Source: an uncultured Clostridia bacterium (GTDB taxonomy: Bacteria > Bacillota > Clostridia > Oscillospirales > Ruminococcaceae). From it: a stretch of DNA of 44,287 nt. Under the pieces are notes generated by a model that was given only the letters and a program-made list of their open reading frames with translations, had not been told where the DNA came from and made no database searches. The stretch covers positions 1 through 44,287 of the forward strand of contig CAMZIK010000011.1 in NCBI GenBank assembly GCA_947307175.1, given 5' to 3'. Shown one piece after another: positions 5,158 through 14,759 of this stretch (position 1 is the first letter of the stretch; every line of letters starts with the position of its first letter). A program made the position numbers and the translations under genes.

Positions 5158-8100
5158 CTATAAACAATTCATATTGTTCATCATTTTCATACACTCATTT
5201 TTCTGTGAATCGGTAAGCATATTATCACCCAGCAGCCTTTTTATGACTCCTGTGCTGTTTGCTGCTATTGCCACATCAATTACAGTCTGCAGATTTGCTT
5301 TTACTATTGGTTCTGCTGCGCCTTTCTCATCAAACAAGAAATACATGATCATAGCTGCCGCCAGCTTATAATCAGCGTCCTTGAAAGCAGACAGATTCTT
5401 TTCATGGGCACTTGGATTATTGATAAACTCCGAAAGCTTTTGCTCCTCGGTGTAAACGTCCCAGTTGCGCTTGAGCTTCAGCGGAACGACTATATCATCA
5501 TTATAGAACAACAGAGTAACATCACGGCGCTGATTTTTATTACAGTTGTCTTCTGTGACAAATGCTGCCTTGCCTATGTCTGTTGCAGTATACGGAACTT
5601 TTACCTGCGTCAGCTCATCGCACAAAGCAAAAGCACTTTCACCGATGTATGTCACACCCTCGGGAATAACAACGCTTTTGATACGGCGGCACCATTCAAA
5701 CGCACCGTCTTCAATTCTTTTTACGGTATCTGGGATAACATATTCATCGCAGCGTTTGAACACGGGGAATCTGAGAAGAACGGTCTTTTCTTTATCAAAG
5801 AGCACGCCGTCGGCAGAGCTGAATTCCGAATTCTTTTCGTCAACGGTTATCTGTGCAAAATTGGAAAGCTGCTGTGCATCAAGCTTAACAACGGTATCGG
5901 AAATATAGACGGAATCGAAGTGGCGGATATCGTGGAAGAACTGGCTCCGCGTGTATTTGAAAAATCCTTTCGGGATCTCATAAACTCCGCTTTTAAAGAC
6001 AAAGTCGTGTTTGTTTTCATCAAATTCAACAGGAGTATTACCGGAGTACTTGATGCCATATTCAAATTCCCCGTTATTAACTTTGCAGTTTGACGGGAAC
6101 GCATCTCCGGCAACTTCCACGCCATCCGGTATAGTCAAATCACACAGTGACGAGCAATTATAAAAAGCATTTGACCCTATTTTTTTCAGAGTGGACGGCA
6201 AAACGACCCTCTTTAGTGCACTGCATCCGACAAAGCCATAGCGGCTTATCTCTTCAACTCCCTCTGGTATCTCAACTTCTTCAAGAGATTCGCAGTTTTC
6301 AAAATCGCTGATCTTCTTTATTGATCCCGAAAGCTTAACATGCTTCAGCGAACGGCAGTTATTAAGTCCCGAAGCGTCAATAACGGAATCAGGCATTTCT
6401 ATACTTCTGATTTTTTCACTGTTATAACAATTGCTCAGGCTAAAATATTTAACGCCATCGGGTACTGTGATATCGACGATATCGGGACTGACATAAACCA
6501 GATCCTTCCCCTTCGAGGTCTTTCGGATCAGATACCCGTCAACATAAGAAAAGCTTTTGTTCCCTTGTTCAAAAGATATTTCTTCAAGCTGCGAAAGATC
6601 CGCGCCCTTGATATCATTGCAGTTTTTGGGGATACATATTCTTTTCAGCGCAGGCGGAATGAAGAACAGACTGACTTTATTCTTTTCTGTTTTAAACAAC
6701 AACCCGTTTGCCGATAAAAAGTGCTCATTCTCCATGTCCACATTGATCTCCTCAAGATCCAACAGAAGATCAAGTGATTCAATTATTTCTGTCTCTTTGG
6801 GTATACTGAGCTTTGTTATACCCGAACAGTCAGGCTTTTTTTGCTTGCGGGCATCAAAGCCATATCCTTGATGTTCACTGAAAATATACCTGATTTCCTT
6901 AACAGTTGACGGCAATCTGATCTCTGTCATTGAAGCGCTGTTGACAAATCCGACAAGCACACCTTTGCCGTCCACTTTAAAGCATTTGTCGGTGTTGACC
7001 TTCTTATCCGATGCAGCAGGAACATTGTTCATAAACTCCTTGATCAACTTAACATCGGGGTCGCACTGTTCTTCCTTCAATTTGATAATGCTCAGATAAG
7101 GTATAACAGCCAGACTGCTTTCAGCCTTATTGGCTTTCAACAACTCATAGAGTTTCGCAAATGTCTTTGCTGATATTTGCTTTCGGTTAATATCGAAGTA
7201 TTCGGAAAGGTTGCTGAGAGTCTTTTTGGTGTATTTCCCGTCAGAAAGCTTTTCAAGTGCATGTACAGCGATTTTTTCCTCGACGCCCTCATATCGGGAT
7301 GCTTTTTCTCTTTCTTCTTTTTTACCGTACAGTATTGTTTCAACTATCTCATCGGAGTGCTTTTCATAATAAACCTTCGGCAGACTATACCCGTTCCTTT
7401 CAAGACGGAATTCGGGATACCCTTCCAAATGTTCTATACTGATACATCCGAAAAAAGGATTATACCATGAGGTGCCATACTCGTTTTTCTTAACATAATC
7501 GATATTATTGTGCAGTACTACCTTTTTAAGATACTTGGTTTGGTAAAATGCCTTGTCCGAGATATGCTCAACACTTTGCGGAACAACAAACTCTTCGTCT
7601 CGTTTGGATGACGGATATGTATACAGCCATTTCTTGTCCTTGCTGTACAATACACCGTCGACCGATGAAAAAGTCGGGTTGTTGTTATCAACATTGATCG
7701 CTTCCAGCTGTTCGTCCGCATACAGATCTTCGATCTCTCTTACATTCGGCGGCACATTGAGTATTGTAACTTTCGTGTCTGTGAATACCCGCTTCATTTT
7801 TTCCAAAGAGTCAGGAAGCTCCGCCTTATCAATCAACCGGCAATTTATAAATGTATGAGACATTATCTTTACTGTGCTCGGAATATTGACTTCCTTCAGA
7901 TTTACGCAATCGGAAAATGTTCCGCTCATTTCGGTGATACCTTCGGGCAGCTTAGCAGACACCAATCCCGTGCAACCTTCAAAGCTCCCGCTAACACCCG
8001 TTACGCCAAACGGAACAGCAACAGACCTCAAACCCGTACATCCGCTAAAAGCCTCATATCCGATCTTTCTCAGCGAACTCGGGAATGTAATTGATTCTAT

Positions 8101-8496
8101 TTCGGTATGTCCCTTGAATACTCTTTTGGCAATATATACTACTCCATCCGGAATTACCGGATCTGGTTCTTTCTTATCATACTTCAAGAGAGTTCCCGCC
8201 GCTATAATGACATCATTCCCGATCTGATCCTTCCACCACTTTGTATCCTCGAGAGCATCTGCTTCTATCTCCACAGGATTTGACGGAAAGACTATATTCT
8301 CAAGTCTGTTACAGTTTCGGAAAGCACAGCCCGATATATAAGTCAGACCATTTGGAATAGTCAGATCGGTCATATAATTGCAGTTACAGAAGGCTACCGC
8401 ATCGATCTTTTTCACACCATCGGGTATGATCACATCTTTGCAATTATCATCATCAGTGTAGCGCTCAAGCACGCCATCGTTGATTCTAAATCCCAT
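5158..8496 (-). CDS. BspA-like (LRR_5) leucine-rich repeat protein, 1112 aa, copy A
   Basis: Last gene of the long LRR operon. The protein opens with the shared cap MGFRINDGVLERY, then LRR_5 units (pattern IPDGVxxIxxxAFxxC) at about 20-360. A helical, non-repeat segment at about 385-500 follows, a second LRR block at about 510-1010, and a helical C-terminal domain of about 100 residues. There is no signal peptide, transmembrane helix or sorting signal, so it should be cytoplasmic, unlike the BspA adhesins that define the repeat. GAAAGGAGCC precedes the ATG. It is a tandem duplicate of the gene at 8705-12055: part of the C-terminal coding DNA is identical, while the N-terminal repeats have diverged. 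LRRs suggest protein recognition; the ligand is unknown. Confidence 0.88.
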   Translation of the reverse strand: MGFRINDGVLERYTDDDNCKDVIIPDGVKKIDAVAFCNCNYMTDLTIPNGLTYISGCAFRNCNRLENIVFPSNPVEIEADALEDTKWWKDQIGNDVIIAAGTLLKYDKKEPDPVIPDGVVYIAKRVFKGHTEIESITFPSSLRKIGYEAFSGCTGLRSVAVPFGVTGVSGSFEGCTGLVSAKLPEGITEMSGTFSDCVNLKEVNIPSTVKIMSHTFINCRLIDKAELPDSLEKMKRVFTDTKVTILNVPPNVREIEDLYADEQLEAINVDNNNPTFSSVDGVLYSKDKKWLYTYPSSKRDEEFVVPQSVEHISDKAFYQTKYLKKVVLHNNIDYVKKNEYGTSWYNPFFGCISIEHLEGYPEFRLERNGYSLPKVYYEKHSDEIVETILYGKKEEREKASRYEGVEEKIAVHALEKLSDGKYTKKTLSNLSEYFDINRKQISAKTFAKLYELLKANKAESSLAVIPYLSIIKLKEEQCDPDVKLIKEFMNNVPAASDKKVNTDKCFKVDGKGVLVGFVNSASMTEIRLPSTVKEIRYIFSEHQGYGFDARKQKKPDCSGITKLSIPKETEIIESLDLLLDLEEINVDMENEHFLSANGLLFKTEKNKVSLFFIPPALKRICIPKNCNDIKGADLSQLEEISFEQGNKSFSYVDGYLIRKTSKGKDLVYVSPDIVDITVPDGVKYFSLSNCYNSEKIRSIEMPDSVIDASGLNNCRSLKHVKLSGSIKKISDFENCESLEEVEIPEGVEEISRYGFVGCSALKRVVLPSTLKKIGSNAFYNCSSLCDLTIPDGVEVAGDAFPSNCKVNNGEFEYGIKYSGNTPVEFDENKHDFVFKSGVYEIPKGFFKYTRSQFFHDIRHFDSVYISDTVVKLDAQQLSNFAQITVDEKNSEFSSADGVLFDKEKTVLLRFPVFKRCDEYVIPDTVKRIEDGAFEWCRRIKSVVIPEGVTYIGESAFALCDELTQVKVPYTATDIGKAAFVTEDNCNKNQRRDVTLLFYNDDIVVPLKLKRNWDVYTEEQKLSEFINNPSAHEKNLSAFKDADYKLAAAMIMYFLFDEKGAAEPIVKANLQTVIDVAIAANSTGVIKRLLGDNMLTDSQKNECMKMMNNMNCL
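5342..5574. repeat. 233-bp direct repeat, copy 1
   Basis: By direct reading, this block is identical base for base to 8880-9112. It encodes the C-terminal domain junction of the two large LRR proteins. The flanks diverge at once on both sides, which suggests recent gene conversion and not just slow divergence. Confidence 0.85.
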
Positions 8497-8526
8497 ATTA
8501 CAAGGCTCCTTTCATCAAAAACATTT

Positions 8527-8658
8527 TCAGTCTTCCTGCGTGAGGTCTGTATTATCGCTGCTGCCGGGTTGGAAGAGCGTATAAACGAACTGCTGCTCGG
8601 AGGTATCATAAAACGCCTGCAGAATATCATTATCATCGGAATAATAAACCGCAAATGC
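8527..8658 (-). pseudogene. duplicated 3' end of the 418-aa gene (12086-13342)
   Basis: The minus strand encodes AFAVYYSDDNDILQAFYDTS and continues to LTQED, the same C-terminus as the 418-aa protein, with only a few differing bases over 132 bp. Upstream of it (8659-8704) is a short unrelated stretch joined to the end of the neighbouring LRR gene, without a convincing ribosome binding site. The fragment was carried along when the LRR gene and its upstream flank were duplicated. It could still be translated as a short peptide from a GTG near 8689, but this is unlikely. Confidence 0.85.
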
Positions 8659-8704
8659 TCTATGATCAATCACTCTTTTGAGTTCATCAACGATTTCCAC
8701 AGTA

Positions 8705-11700
8705 TTATTGTCTTTTGCCTTCGGCAAGCACTTTCTTCCTCTGTTCTTCCGTAAGCACATCATCGCTTAGAAGCTTTCTTATCACTCCCGTGCTGTTTGC
8801 TTCGGCCGCAAGATCAATCACTGTTTCTATGTTTGCTCTTACTGTTTTCTCAGCAAGACCTTTCTCGTCAAAAAGGAAGTACATGATCATAGCTGCCGCC
8901 AGCTTATAATCAGCGTCCTTGAAAGCAGACAGATTCTTTTCATGGGCACTTGGATTATTGATAAACTCCGAAAGCTTTTGCTCCTCGGTGTAAACGTCCC
9001 AGTTGCGCTTGAGCTTCAGCGGAACGACTATATCATCATTATAGAACAACAGAGTAACATCACGGCGCTGATTTTTATTACAGTTGTCTTCTGTGACAAA
9101 TGCTGCCTTGCCAATTTCTGTTGCAGTATACGGAACTTTCACCTGCGTCAGCTCATCACACAAGGCAAACGCACTGAAACCTATCTTGCTTACTCCTTCG
9201 GGGATAATAACACTTTTTATGCGGCAGCACCATTCAAACGCATTATCCTCTATCCTTTTTACGGTATCGGGAACGACATATTCATCGCAGCGTTTGAAGA
9301 CAGGGAATCGTAAAAGGACACTCTTTTTCTTATCAAAGAGCACGCCGTCTTCAGAACTGTATTTTTTGTTTTTATTATCAACATTTATCTTCTCAAAATT
9401 TGACAGCTGCTGTGGAACGAGCTTAGTTACAGTGTCGGGAATATTGACCGAATCATAATGCTGAACATTGTGGAAGAACTGATCTCCATCATATCTGAAA
9501 AACTCTTCGGGTATCTCGGTTACTCCGCTCTTAAAGCTGAAGCTATGAGCCTCTTCATCAAATCCGATAGGGAAATCAGCCGCATATTGTATTCCGCCGA
9601 CAAACTCGCTGTTGTTGACCTTACACTTTTTCGGGAAAGAGCTTGCTGCTGTTTTAACACCCTCGGGCACCGAGACTTCGGTAAGTGAAGTGCAGCCATC
9701 AAATGCGTGGGCATATATCTTTTTCAGCGTTGATGGCAGTGTCACCTTTTTCAGTGATTTACAGTCATAAAAACAATCCTCGCCTATTTCTTCAACGCCT
9801 TCCGGTATGACCACTTCTTCAAGTGAATCAAGATACTTAAAGGATTTAAGTTTTTTGATACCGCTTGAGATCCTAACATATTTTAATCCTCTGCATTCGA
9901 ATACTCCCGAACCGCCTATGACCGAGTCGGGCATAATAATGCTCTTTATATGATCCTTATTTCCGTTATTAGACAAACTGAAATATGTCACACCGTCCGG
10001 AATTATAATATCAACAATATCCTTTATGACAAATATCAGGTCTGTTTTTCCCTCTACTTTTTCTGTCAGATATCCGTTATTATACTCGAAAACCTCATTG
10101 CCCTCTTCAACGGTTATATCCTCGATATTCGTTAAATCAACATTGGACAGGCTTGTACAAACTTTTGGAATACACATCTTCTTCAGTGCGGCGGGTATGC
10201 TTTCCAAATAGACCCCTTTATATGATTTCTCAAACAGCAATCCGTTTATCGACAGGAAGTGTTCATTCTGCGGATCAACAACTATTTCCTCAAGACCTGC
10301 AAAAAGTTCAAGACTTCTTATATCTTCGGTTGCTTTGGGGATGATGATCTTTTTTATCTCGGAATAATCGGGAACATTTTCATATTGTTGGTTCTTATAA
10401 CTGTAATAATTGAGCTTGCTGAAATTATACCCTATTTTTTTAACATTAGAAGGGAGCTTTAGTTCTGTCAGACCAGTGTTTTCCTCAAATCCGACCCACT
10501 CGCCTTTTTCAATTTTACAAAACTGTTTTGCATCGGGCGCTTTTCCGCTCGGCGAGCTCTTAAAGCTTTCCATTACCGATCGGATAAGCTCAACATCGGA
10601 ATCGCCTGATCCTTCTTTCAAAGCGATGATCGATGCAAACGAGATCTGACCTAAACAACTGTCAGCTTTTTTATCAATTATTACTTTATAGAATTCCGAA
10701 AAAGTCCTGGCACTGATATACTTGCGATGATAGTCGAACATTTCCGTAAGATTGCTGACATTCTTTTTGGTATAACCACTCTGTGCAAGTGTTGCCGTAG
10801 CCTTTCTGGCGATTATATCTGCCGATTCTGCAGTGGTGTAAACTATAAACTTTTTTCTATCATCTTTCTTTCCATTCAGTATTTTATCAATGATCTTATC
10901 AGCATATACAGACGGAAGGTCAAAGTAATGACTATCTTGAAATCTGTATGGTAAACCCTCGACCTTTTCGATACTATAACAATTATGAAACGGGAAATTC
11001 CAGCTACTTCTAACAGTATGTCTGTTCATTTTACAGCCATCATAATCCTGGTCATAGATAATATCTTTATGTAACACCACTCGCTTCAAATACTTCGTAT
11101 AACTAAATGCTCTCCATGAAATATACCTGACTGACTCAGGAACGATAAACTCTTCACAGGTCTTGGCACAAGGATATATATGCAGACATCTCATATCCTT
11201 GCTGTATACAACACCGTCGAGCGAAGTAAATACCTCATTGTTTTCATCTACGGTGATCGCTTCGATCTGCTCATTAAAATCCATCGGCTCAAGTATTCTC
11301 ACTTTTGAGGGAATATTAACATTAGTTATTTTTGTATCCTTAAACCAACCTTCTAGTTCTACCAAAGATTCGGGCAACGTTATGCTTTCCATCAAACTAC
11401 AACCATAGAATTCATCATTCATCACTTCAACTGTATTTGGAATATTAAACTCTTTCAAGTGTGTACAATGTTGGAAAGAACCCTCCAGCTTTTTTATTCC
11501 TTCCGGCAGCTTTGCACAAACAAGGCTTGTGCATCCCGAAAAGCACCCGGATCCTATTTCAGTTACTCCCAAGGGTATCTCGACCGTTTTCAATGAAGTG
11601 CATCTGCTAAATGCCGCATATCCGATCTTCCTCAGCGAACTCGGGAATGTAATTGATTCTATTTCGGTATGCCCCTTGAATACTCCTTCGGCAATATACA

Positions 11701-12055
11701 CAACTCCTTCGGGAATCACCAGATTTGCTTCTTGCCCGGAATATTTCAAGAGTGTTCCCGCAGCAATTACCATTTCTCCTTTTTGATTCTTCCACCACGG
11801 CGTATCTTCAAATGCATCACTCTCTATCTCTATATTATCTGAAGCAAAAACGACCTTCTTGAGTCTTGTACATTCATAAAATGCTGTACTTTGTATATAA
11901 GTCACACTGGCGGGTATGGTAACGCTCGTCATATAATTGCAATCCATAAAAGCATAACCGCCTATATGTGTTACGCCATCGGGTATTACTACATCTTTGC
12001 AGTTATCATCATCCGTGTAGCGCTTAAGCACGCCATTGTCGATTATGAATCCCAT
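8705..12055 (-). CDS. BspA-like (LRR_5) leucine-rich repeat protein, 1116 aa, copy B
   Basis: Same architecture as the 5158-8496 protein: cap MGFIIDNGVLKRYTDDDN, first LRR block at about 20-370, a helical spacer at about 390-500, second LRR block at about 510-1010 and a helical C-terminal domain. No signal peptide or anchor is present. GAAAGGAGCC lies upstream of the ATG, and the gene starts 30 nt after the 418-aa gene ends, so the two are co-transcribed. It carries the second copy of the identical 233-bp block (8880-9112). Copy B keeps the original neighbourhood (a full 418-aa gene upstream), so it is probably the parent of copy A. A role in recognising a protein ligand is inferred only from the LRRs. 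Confidence 0.88.
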   Translation of the reverse strand: MGFIIDNGVLKRYTDDDNCKDVVIPDGVTHIGGYAFMDCNYMTSVTIPASVTYIQSTAFYECTRLKKVVFASDNIEIESDAFEDTPWWKNQKGEMVIAAGTLLKYSGQEANLVIPEGVVYIAEGVFKGHTEIESITFPSSLRKIGYAAFSRCTSLKTVEIPLGVTEIGSGCFSGCTSLVCAKLPEGIKKLEGSFQHCTHLKEFNIPNTVEVMNDEFYGCSLMESITLPESLVELEGWFKDTKITNVNIPSKVRILEPMDFNEQIEAITVDENNEVFTSLDGVVYSKDMRCLHIYPCAKTCEEFIVPESVRYISWRAFSYTKYLKRVVLHKDIIYDQDYDGCKMNRHTVRSSWNFPFHNCYSIEKVEGLPYRFQDSHYFDLPSVYADKIIDKILNGKKDDRKKFIVYTTAESADIIARKATATLAQSGYTKKNVSNLTEMFDYHRKYISARTFSEFYKVIIDKKADSCLGQISFASIIALKEGSGDSDVELIRSVMESFKSSPSGKAPDAKQFCKIEKGEWVGFEENTGLTELKLPSNVKKIGYNFSKLNYYSYKNQQYENVPDYSEIKKIIIPKATEDIRSLELFAGLEEIVVDPQNEHFLSINGLLFEKSYKGVYLESIPAALKKMCIPKVCTSLSNVDLTNIEDITVEEGNEVFEYNNGYLTEKVEGKTDLIFVIKDIVDIIIPDGVTYFSLSNNGNKDHIKSIIMPDSVIGGSGVFECRGLKYVRISSGIKKLKSFKYLDSLEEVVIPEGVEEIGEDCFYDCKSLKKVTLPSTLKKIYAHAFDGCTSLTEVSVPEGVKTAASSFPKKCKVNNSEFVGGIQYAADFPIGFDEEAHSFSFKSGVTEIPEEFFRYDGDQFFHNVQHYDSVNIPDTVTKLVPQQLSNFEKINVDNKNKKYSSEDGVLFDKKKSVLLRFPVFKRCDEYVVPDTVKRIEDNAFEWCCRIKSVIIPEGVSKIGFSAFALCDELTQVKVPYTATEIGKAAFVTEDNCNKNQRRDVTLLFYNDDIVVPLKLKRNWDVYTEEQKLSEFINNPSAHEKNLSAFKDADYKLAAAMIMYFLFDEKGLAEKTVRANIETVIDLAAEANSTGVIRKLLSDDVLTEEQRKKVLAEGKRQ
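8880..9112. repeat. 233-bp direct repeat, copy 2
   Basis: Identical to 5342-5574, at a constant offset of 3,538 bp. It is a likely substrate for homologous deletion or amplification of one LRR gene. Confidence 0.85.
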
Positions 12056-12085
12056 ATTGTCGGGCTCCTTTCATCCAAAACATTT

Positions 12086-13342
12086 TCAGTCTTCCTGCGT
12101 GAGGTCTGCATTATAACTGCTGCCGGGTTGGAAGAGCGTGTAAACGAACTGCTGCTCGGAAGTATCATAAAACGCCTGCAGAATATCATTATCATCGGAA
12201 TAATAAACCGCAAATGCCGTTATCATCGTATCGTCGTGATCGAATCCAAGGTCATCGAGGAACTCATCGTTGGATCTTTCCACATTTTCCGCAAGCTCGG
12301 CAACCGTGTTGATATACTCGAGAACGCCGCTTGTGTCGGCGCTGTCAACATTATCGTTTATAGTGTATGTATCTGCGTAATAATCGTCAAGTTCGAGTAA
12401 GCTTGAACCGTTGTTGCCAAGCTCAATAAATATCTCTTTGCCAAGCTTTTTCTCGATCTCGTCTACATATTCGGGTGTCGGCTGATATTTCTCGGCAAGT
12501 TCTTTGGATATCGGTTTCAGTCCCGAATAGGGCACTCTGCGATTTGGCATTTCAGGTGATTTTGCATCCATATATCCGTCGAATCTGAACATTTCAATAT
12601 TTACGGGAAGCCCGTGCCACATCTTATCGGGTATCTCCTCGGGCAATACGGCTTTGCCGTAATCCAAATAGAACATCCCGGGATGCTTGTGCCCGCATCC
12701 GACGAACCTATCCGGCTCCGAACTGTCCCAATAGTCCACAGACGATAATCCCGGGCATTTTGAATCATAGATCCTGAGCATTTTAATGCTGACCCCAACG
12801 GGTGCATTATCCGATTTGAGGTATTCTCTGATGAGCTTATTATAATCCCAGACAATATCTTTATCCTTCACCTCATAGGCTGCATTCAATTCGTCTATGA
12901 TACTAATGTGCTGAACGGCATGGTTTTCATCTTCCTCATGCTTTTTCAGCAACTCCTCAATACTGAATTGGAGCCTATTTGTTTCCGTCAGGCCATCCTC
13001 TTGCGGCTCAACGTCATCGGGAATTTCAATTTCTTTGCCTTCGGGATACTCCGAACAGCCATTGATAGAATTTAGCGTATAAAGTGCAGCAGTCCAGTCT
13101 TCATCAGTCATTAGTGTTAACTTATCATCTGACACAAATGTTGTGACTGTTGCCTTTATATATCTTTTGTGCTCGGTTTGAAATGTCTTGAAACCCTCAT
13201 CAAGCTTGACATAATCAGCGATGAAAGTTGAATTTGAACAAGCCTCGTCTATAAAAGTCAGATACGGAGCTATGCTCTCATTCAAAAACGAAACAGCCTC
13301 GGGTGAGTTTTTGTCGATCGTGATAGTAAACTTCTGACGCAT
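12086..13342 (-). CDS. unknown 418-aa cytoplasmic protein of the LRR operon
   Basis: The start ATG at 13342 follows AAAGGAGAGATCTTT; the frame is open further upstream but without a better site. The protein begins MRQKFTITIDKNSPEAVSFL, is acidic, has no signal peptide, membrane segment or repeat, and ends in a compact region AFAVYYSDDNDILQAFYDTS running to LTQED. I do not recognise a family. It sits between a small membrane peptide and LRR copy B. Its last 44 codons were duplicated together with the LRR gene, giving the fragment at 8527-8658. Its place in the operon suggests it works with the LRR proteins, for example as a partner or effector, but nothing in the sequence names an activity. 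Confidence 0.75.
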   Translation of the reverse strand: MRQKFTITIDKNSPEAVSFLNESIAPYLTFIDEACSNSTFIADYVKLDEGFKTFQTEHKRYIKATVTTFVSDDKLTLMTDEDWTAALYTLNSINGCSEYPEGKEIEIPDDVEPQEDGLTETNRLQFSIEELLKKHEEDENHAVQHISIIDELNAAYEVKDKDIVWDYNKLIREYLKSDNAPVGVSIKMLRIYDSKCPGLSSVDYWDSSEPDRFVGCGHKHPGMFYLDYGKAVLPEEIPDKMWHGLPVNIEMFRFDGYMDAKSPEMPNRRVPYSGLKPISKELAEKYQPTPEYVDEIEKKLGKEIFIELGNNGSSLLELDDYYADTYTINDNVDSADTSGVLEYINTVAELAENVERSNDEFLDDLGFDHDDTMITAFAVYYSDDNDILQAFYDTSEQQFVYTLFQPGSSYNADLTQED

Positions 13343-13376
13343 AAAGATCTCTCCTTTTATGGTATTGGTTTTCGGG

Positions 13377-13472
13377 TCACTTTTTCTTCCCGAAGAAAAT
13401 ATCAAGAATGGTATCGCAGAACGCTTTGACAAGCAGAAAACCTATGACTATTGCGAGTATTCCTTTAAACAT
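13377..13472 (-). CDS. 31-aa single-helix membrane peptide
   Basis: AAGGAGG precedes the ATG by about 8 nt. The product begins MFKGILAIVIGFLLVKAF and ends FFGKKK: one hydrophobic helix and a basic tail, so a membrane peptide with its C-terminus probably inside. It lies inside the LRR operon between the 406-aa LRR gene and the 418-aa gene. The only predicted membrane protein of the operon, it could anchor or sense the membrane, or be toxic if released. All functional ideas are inference. Confidence 0.65.
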   Translation of the reverse strand: MFKGILAIVIGFLLVKAFCDTILDIFFGKKK

Positions 13473-13509
13473 AATACGATACCTCCTTATCAGCATCCAT
13501 ATCCATCCG

Positions 13510-14730
13510 TTATTTTTTCAGCGTTAGTATCTTGACTCTTCTTGAATCCTTTTTGTACAACTGATTGTCTTTCAGTTCCAGATACGGATTATCAGCAAGT
13601 ACAAGCTTCGAGACATTATTGCATCGCAAAAACACACTCGTTCCTATTTTGCGCAAAGTGCTTGGCAGCTTTAGTTCTGTGATCTTTTCACAATCCTGAA
13701 ATGCTTGATCACATATTGTTGTAACTCCCTCTGGTATAGTCAACGATGTGATCTTTTCGCCCAAGAACGATCGACCCGCAATTACTGTAACACCTTCCGG
13801 AATAACAAGATCACCCGTGACAGGTTGAGATGAACACAAAAGAGTTTTACCAAGCATAACAAAGTCGGACTTCTTTTTGATATTTTCTATCAACTTGGTT
13901 CCGGCAAAAGAATCTGCAAAGACAAATGGTATATCGCGGTTTATATTGACATTTTTAAGCATTTTACATCCACTGAATGCCGATGAATCAATGCGTACTA
14001 CCGAATCAGGAATATCAACAGAACGCAGTTTTGCACATCCGGAGAACGCCGCTTCTCCAATCACCTCAAGCCCTTGTGGAAGATCTATGCTTTCAAGCTT
14101 TTCACATCCGAAGAAAGCACAATCAGAAATTGATGTTACTCCTTCAGGTATGTCTATATGTGTTAAACTCTTACACTTATTGAATGATGAATAACCAATC
14201 CTCTTTAATCCCTTTGGGAGTTCTATAGATACGACCTTGGGTGTTTCTCTGCGTTCCATATCATAAAAAGCATTGTCTGCAATACAAGTAATATGTTCAG
14301 GTACTTTGAAAACAACTTCTTCTCTTTTATATACATTCCCAATGGTCGAGCCATACATAGGCAGTTTTACCTCTATCAAAGCCGAATCTATTATGATAGT
14401 TCTACAGTAAAGAACATCCACCTTATTATCCTGATAATCCTTATAAGCCTGTTTCCTCAGGTCTTCAATCAGTTTTGTTTCATCGAATGCATCTGTCCCG
14501 ATTTTTTCTACACTTTTAGGTATATTAATCATCGTCAGCTTTTTGCATCCGCGAAAAGCTTTACCATCTATCTCCAGAAGGCCATCCGGCAGTGTAACAG
14601 ATTTAATTCCAGCGCAGTATTCAAATGCACCATGAGCTATTCTTCTTACTCCATTCGGAACAACAACCGATGTTTCTCCGGGTGTTTTAATATACTTACG
14701 CAAAAGCCCGTTTTCAATTTCAAATCCCAT
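13510..14730 (-). CDS. LRR_5 leucine-rich repeat protein, 406 aa
   Basis: Begins with the shared cap MGFEIENGLLRKY after GGAGGGATATATT. About a dozen LRR_5 units follow through the whole length (for example CAGIKSVTLPDGLLEIDGKAF), interrupted around 95-155 by a non-repeat segment. It ends soon after the last repeat with a short basic tail (KKDSRRVKILTLKK) and lacks the helical C-terminal domain of its neighbours. No signal peptide or cell-wall anchor is present. The 29-nt spacing to the 579-aa LRR gene places it in the same operon. It may be a minimal recognition subunit. Confidence 0.88.
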   Translation of the reverse strand: MGFEIENGLLRKYIKTPGETSVVVPNGVRRIAHGAFEYCAGIKSVTLPDGLLEIDGKAFRGCKKLTMINIPKSVEKIGTDAFDETKLIEDLRKQAYKDYQDNKVDVLYCRTIIIDSALIEVKLPMYGSTIGNVYKREEVVFKVPEHITCIADNAFYDMERRETPKVVSIELPKGLKRIGYSSFNKCKSLTHIDIPEGVTSISDCAFFGCEKLESIDLPQGLEVIGEAAFSGCAKLRSVDIPDSVVRIDSSAFSGCKMLKNVNINRDIPFVFADSFAGTKLIENIKKKSDFVMLGKTLLCSSQPVTGDLVIPEGVTVIAGRSFLGEKITSLTIPEGVTTICDQAFQDCEKITELKLPSTLRKIGTSVFLRCNNVSKLVLADNPYLELKDNQLYKKDSRRVKILTLKK

Positions 14731-14759
14731 AATATATCCCTCCTGTTATCTCGATCCAA

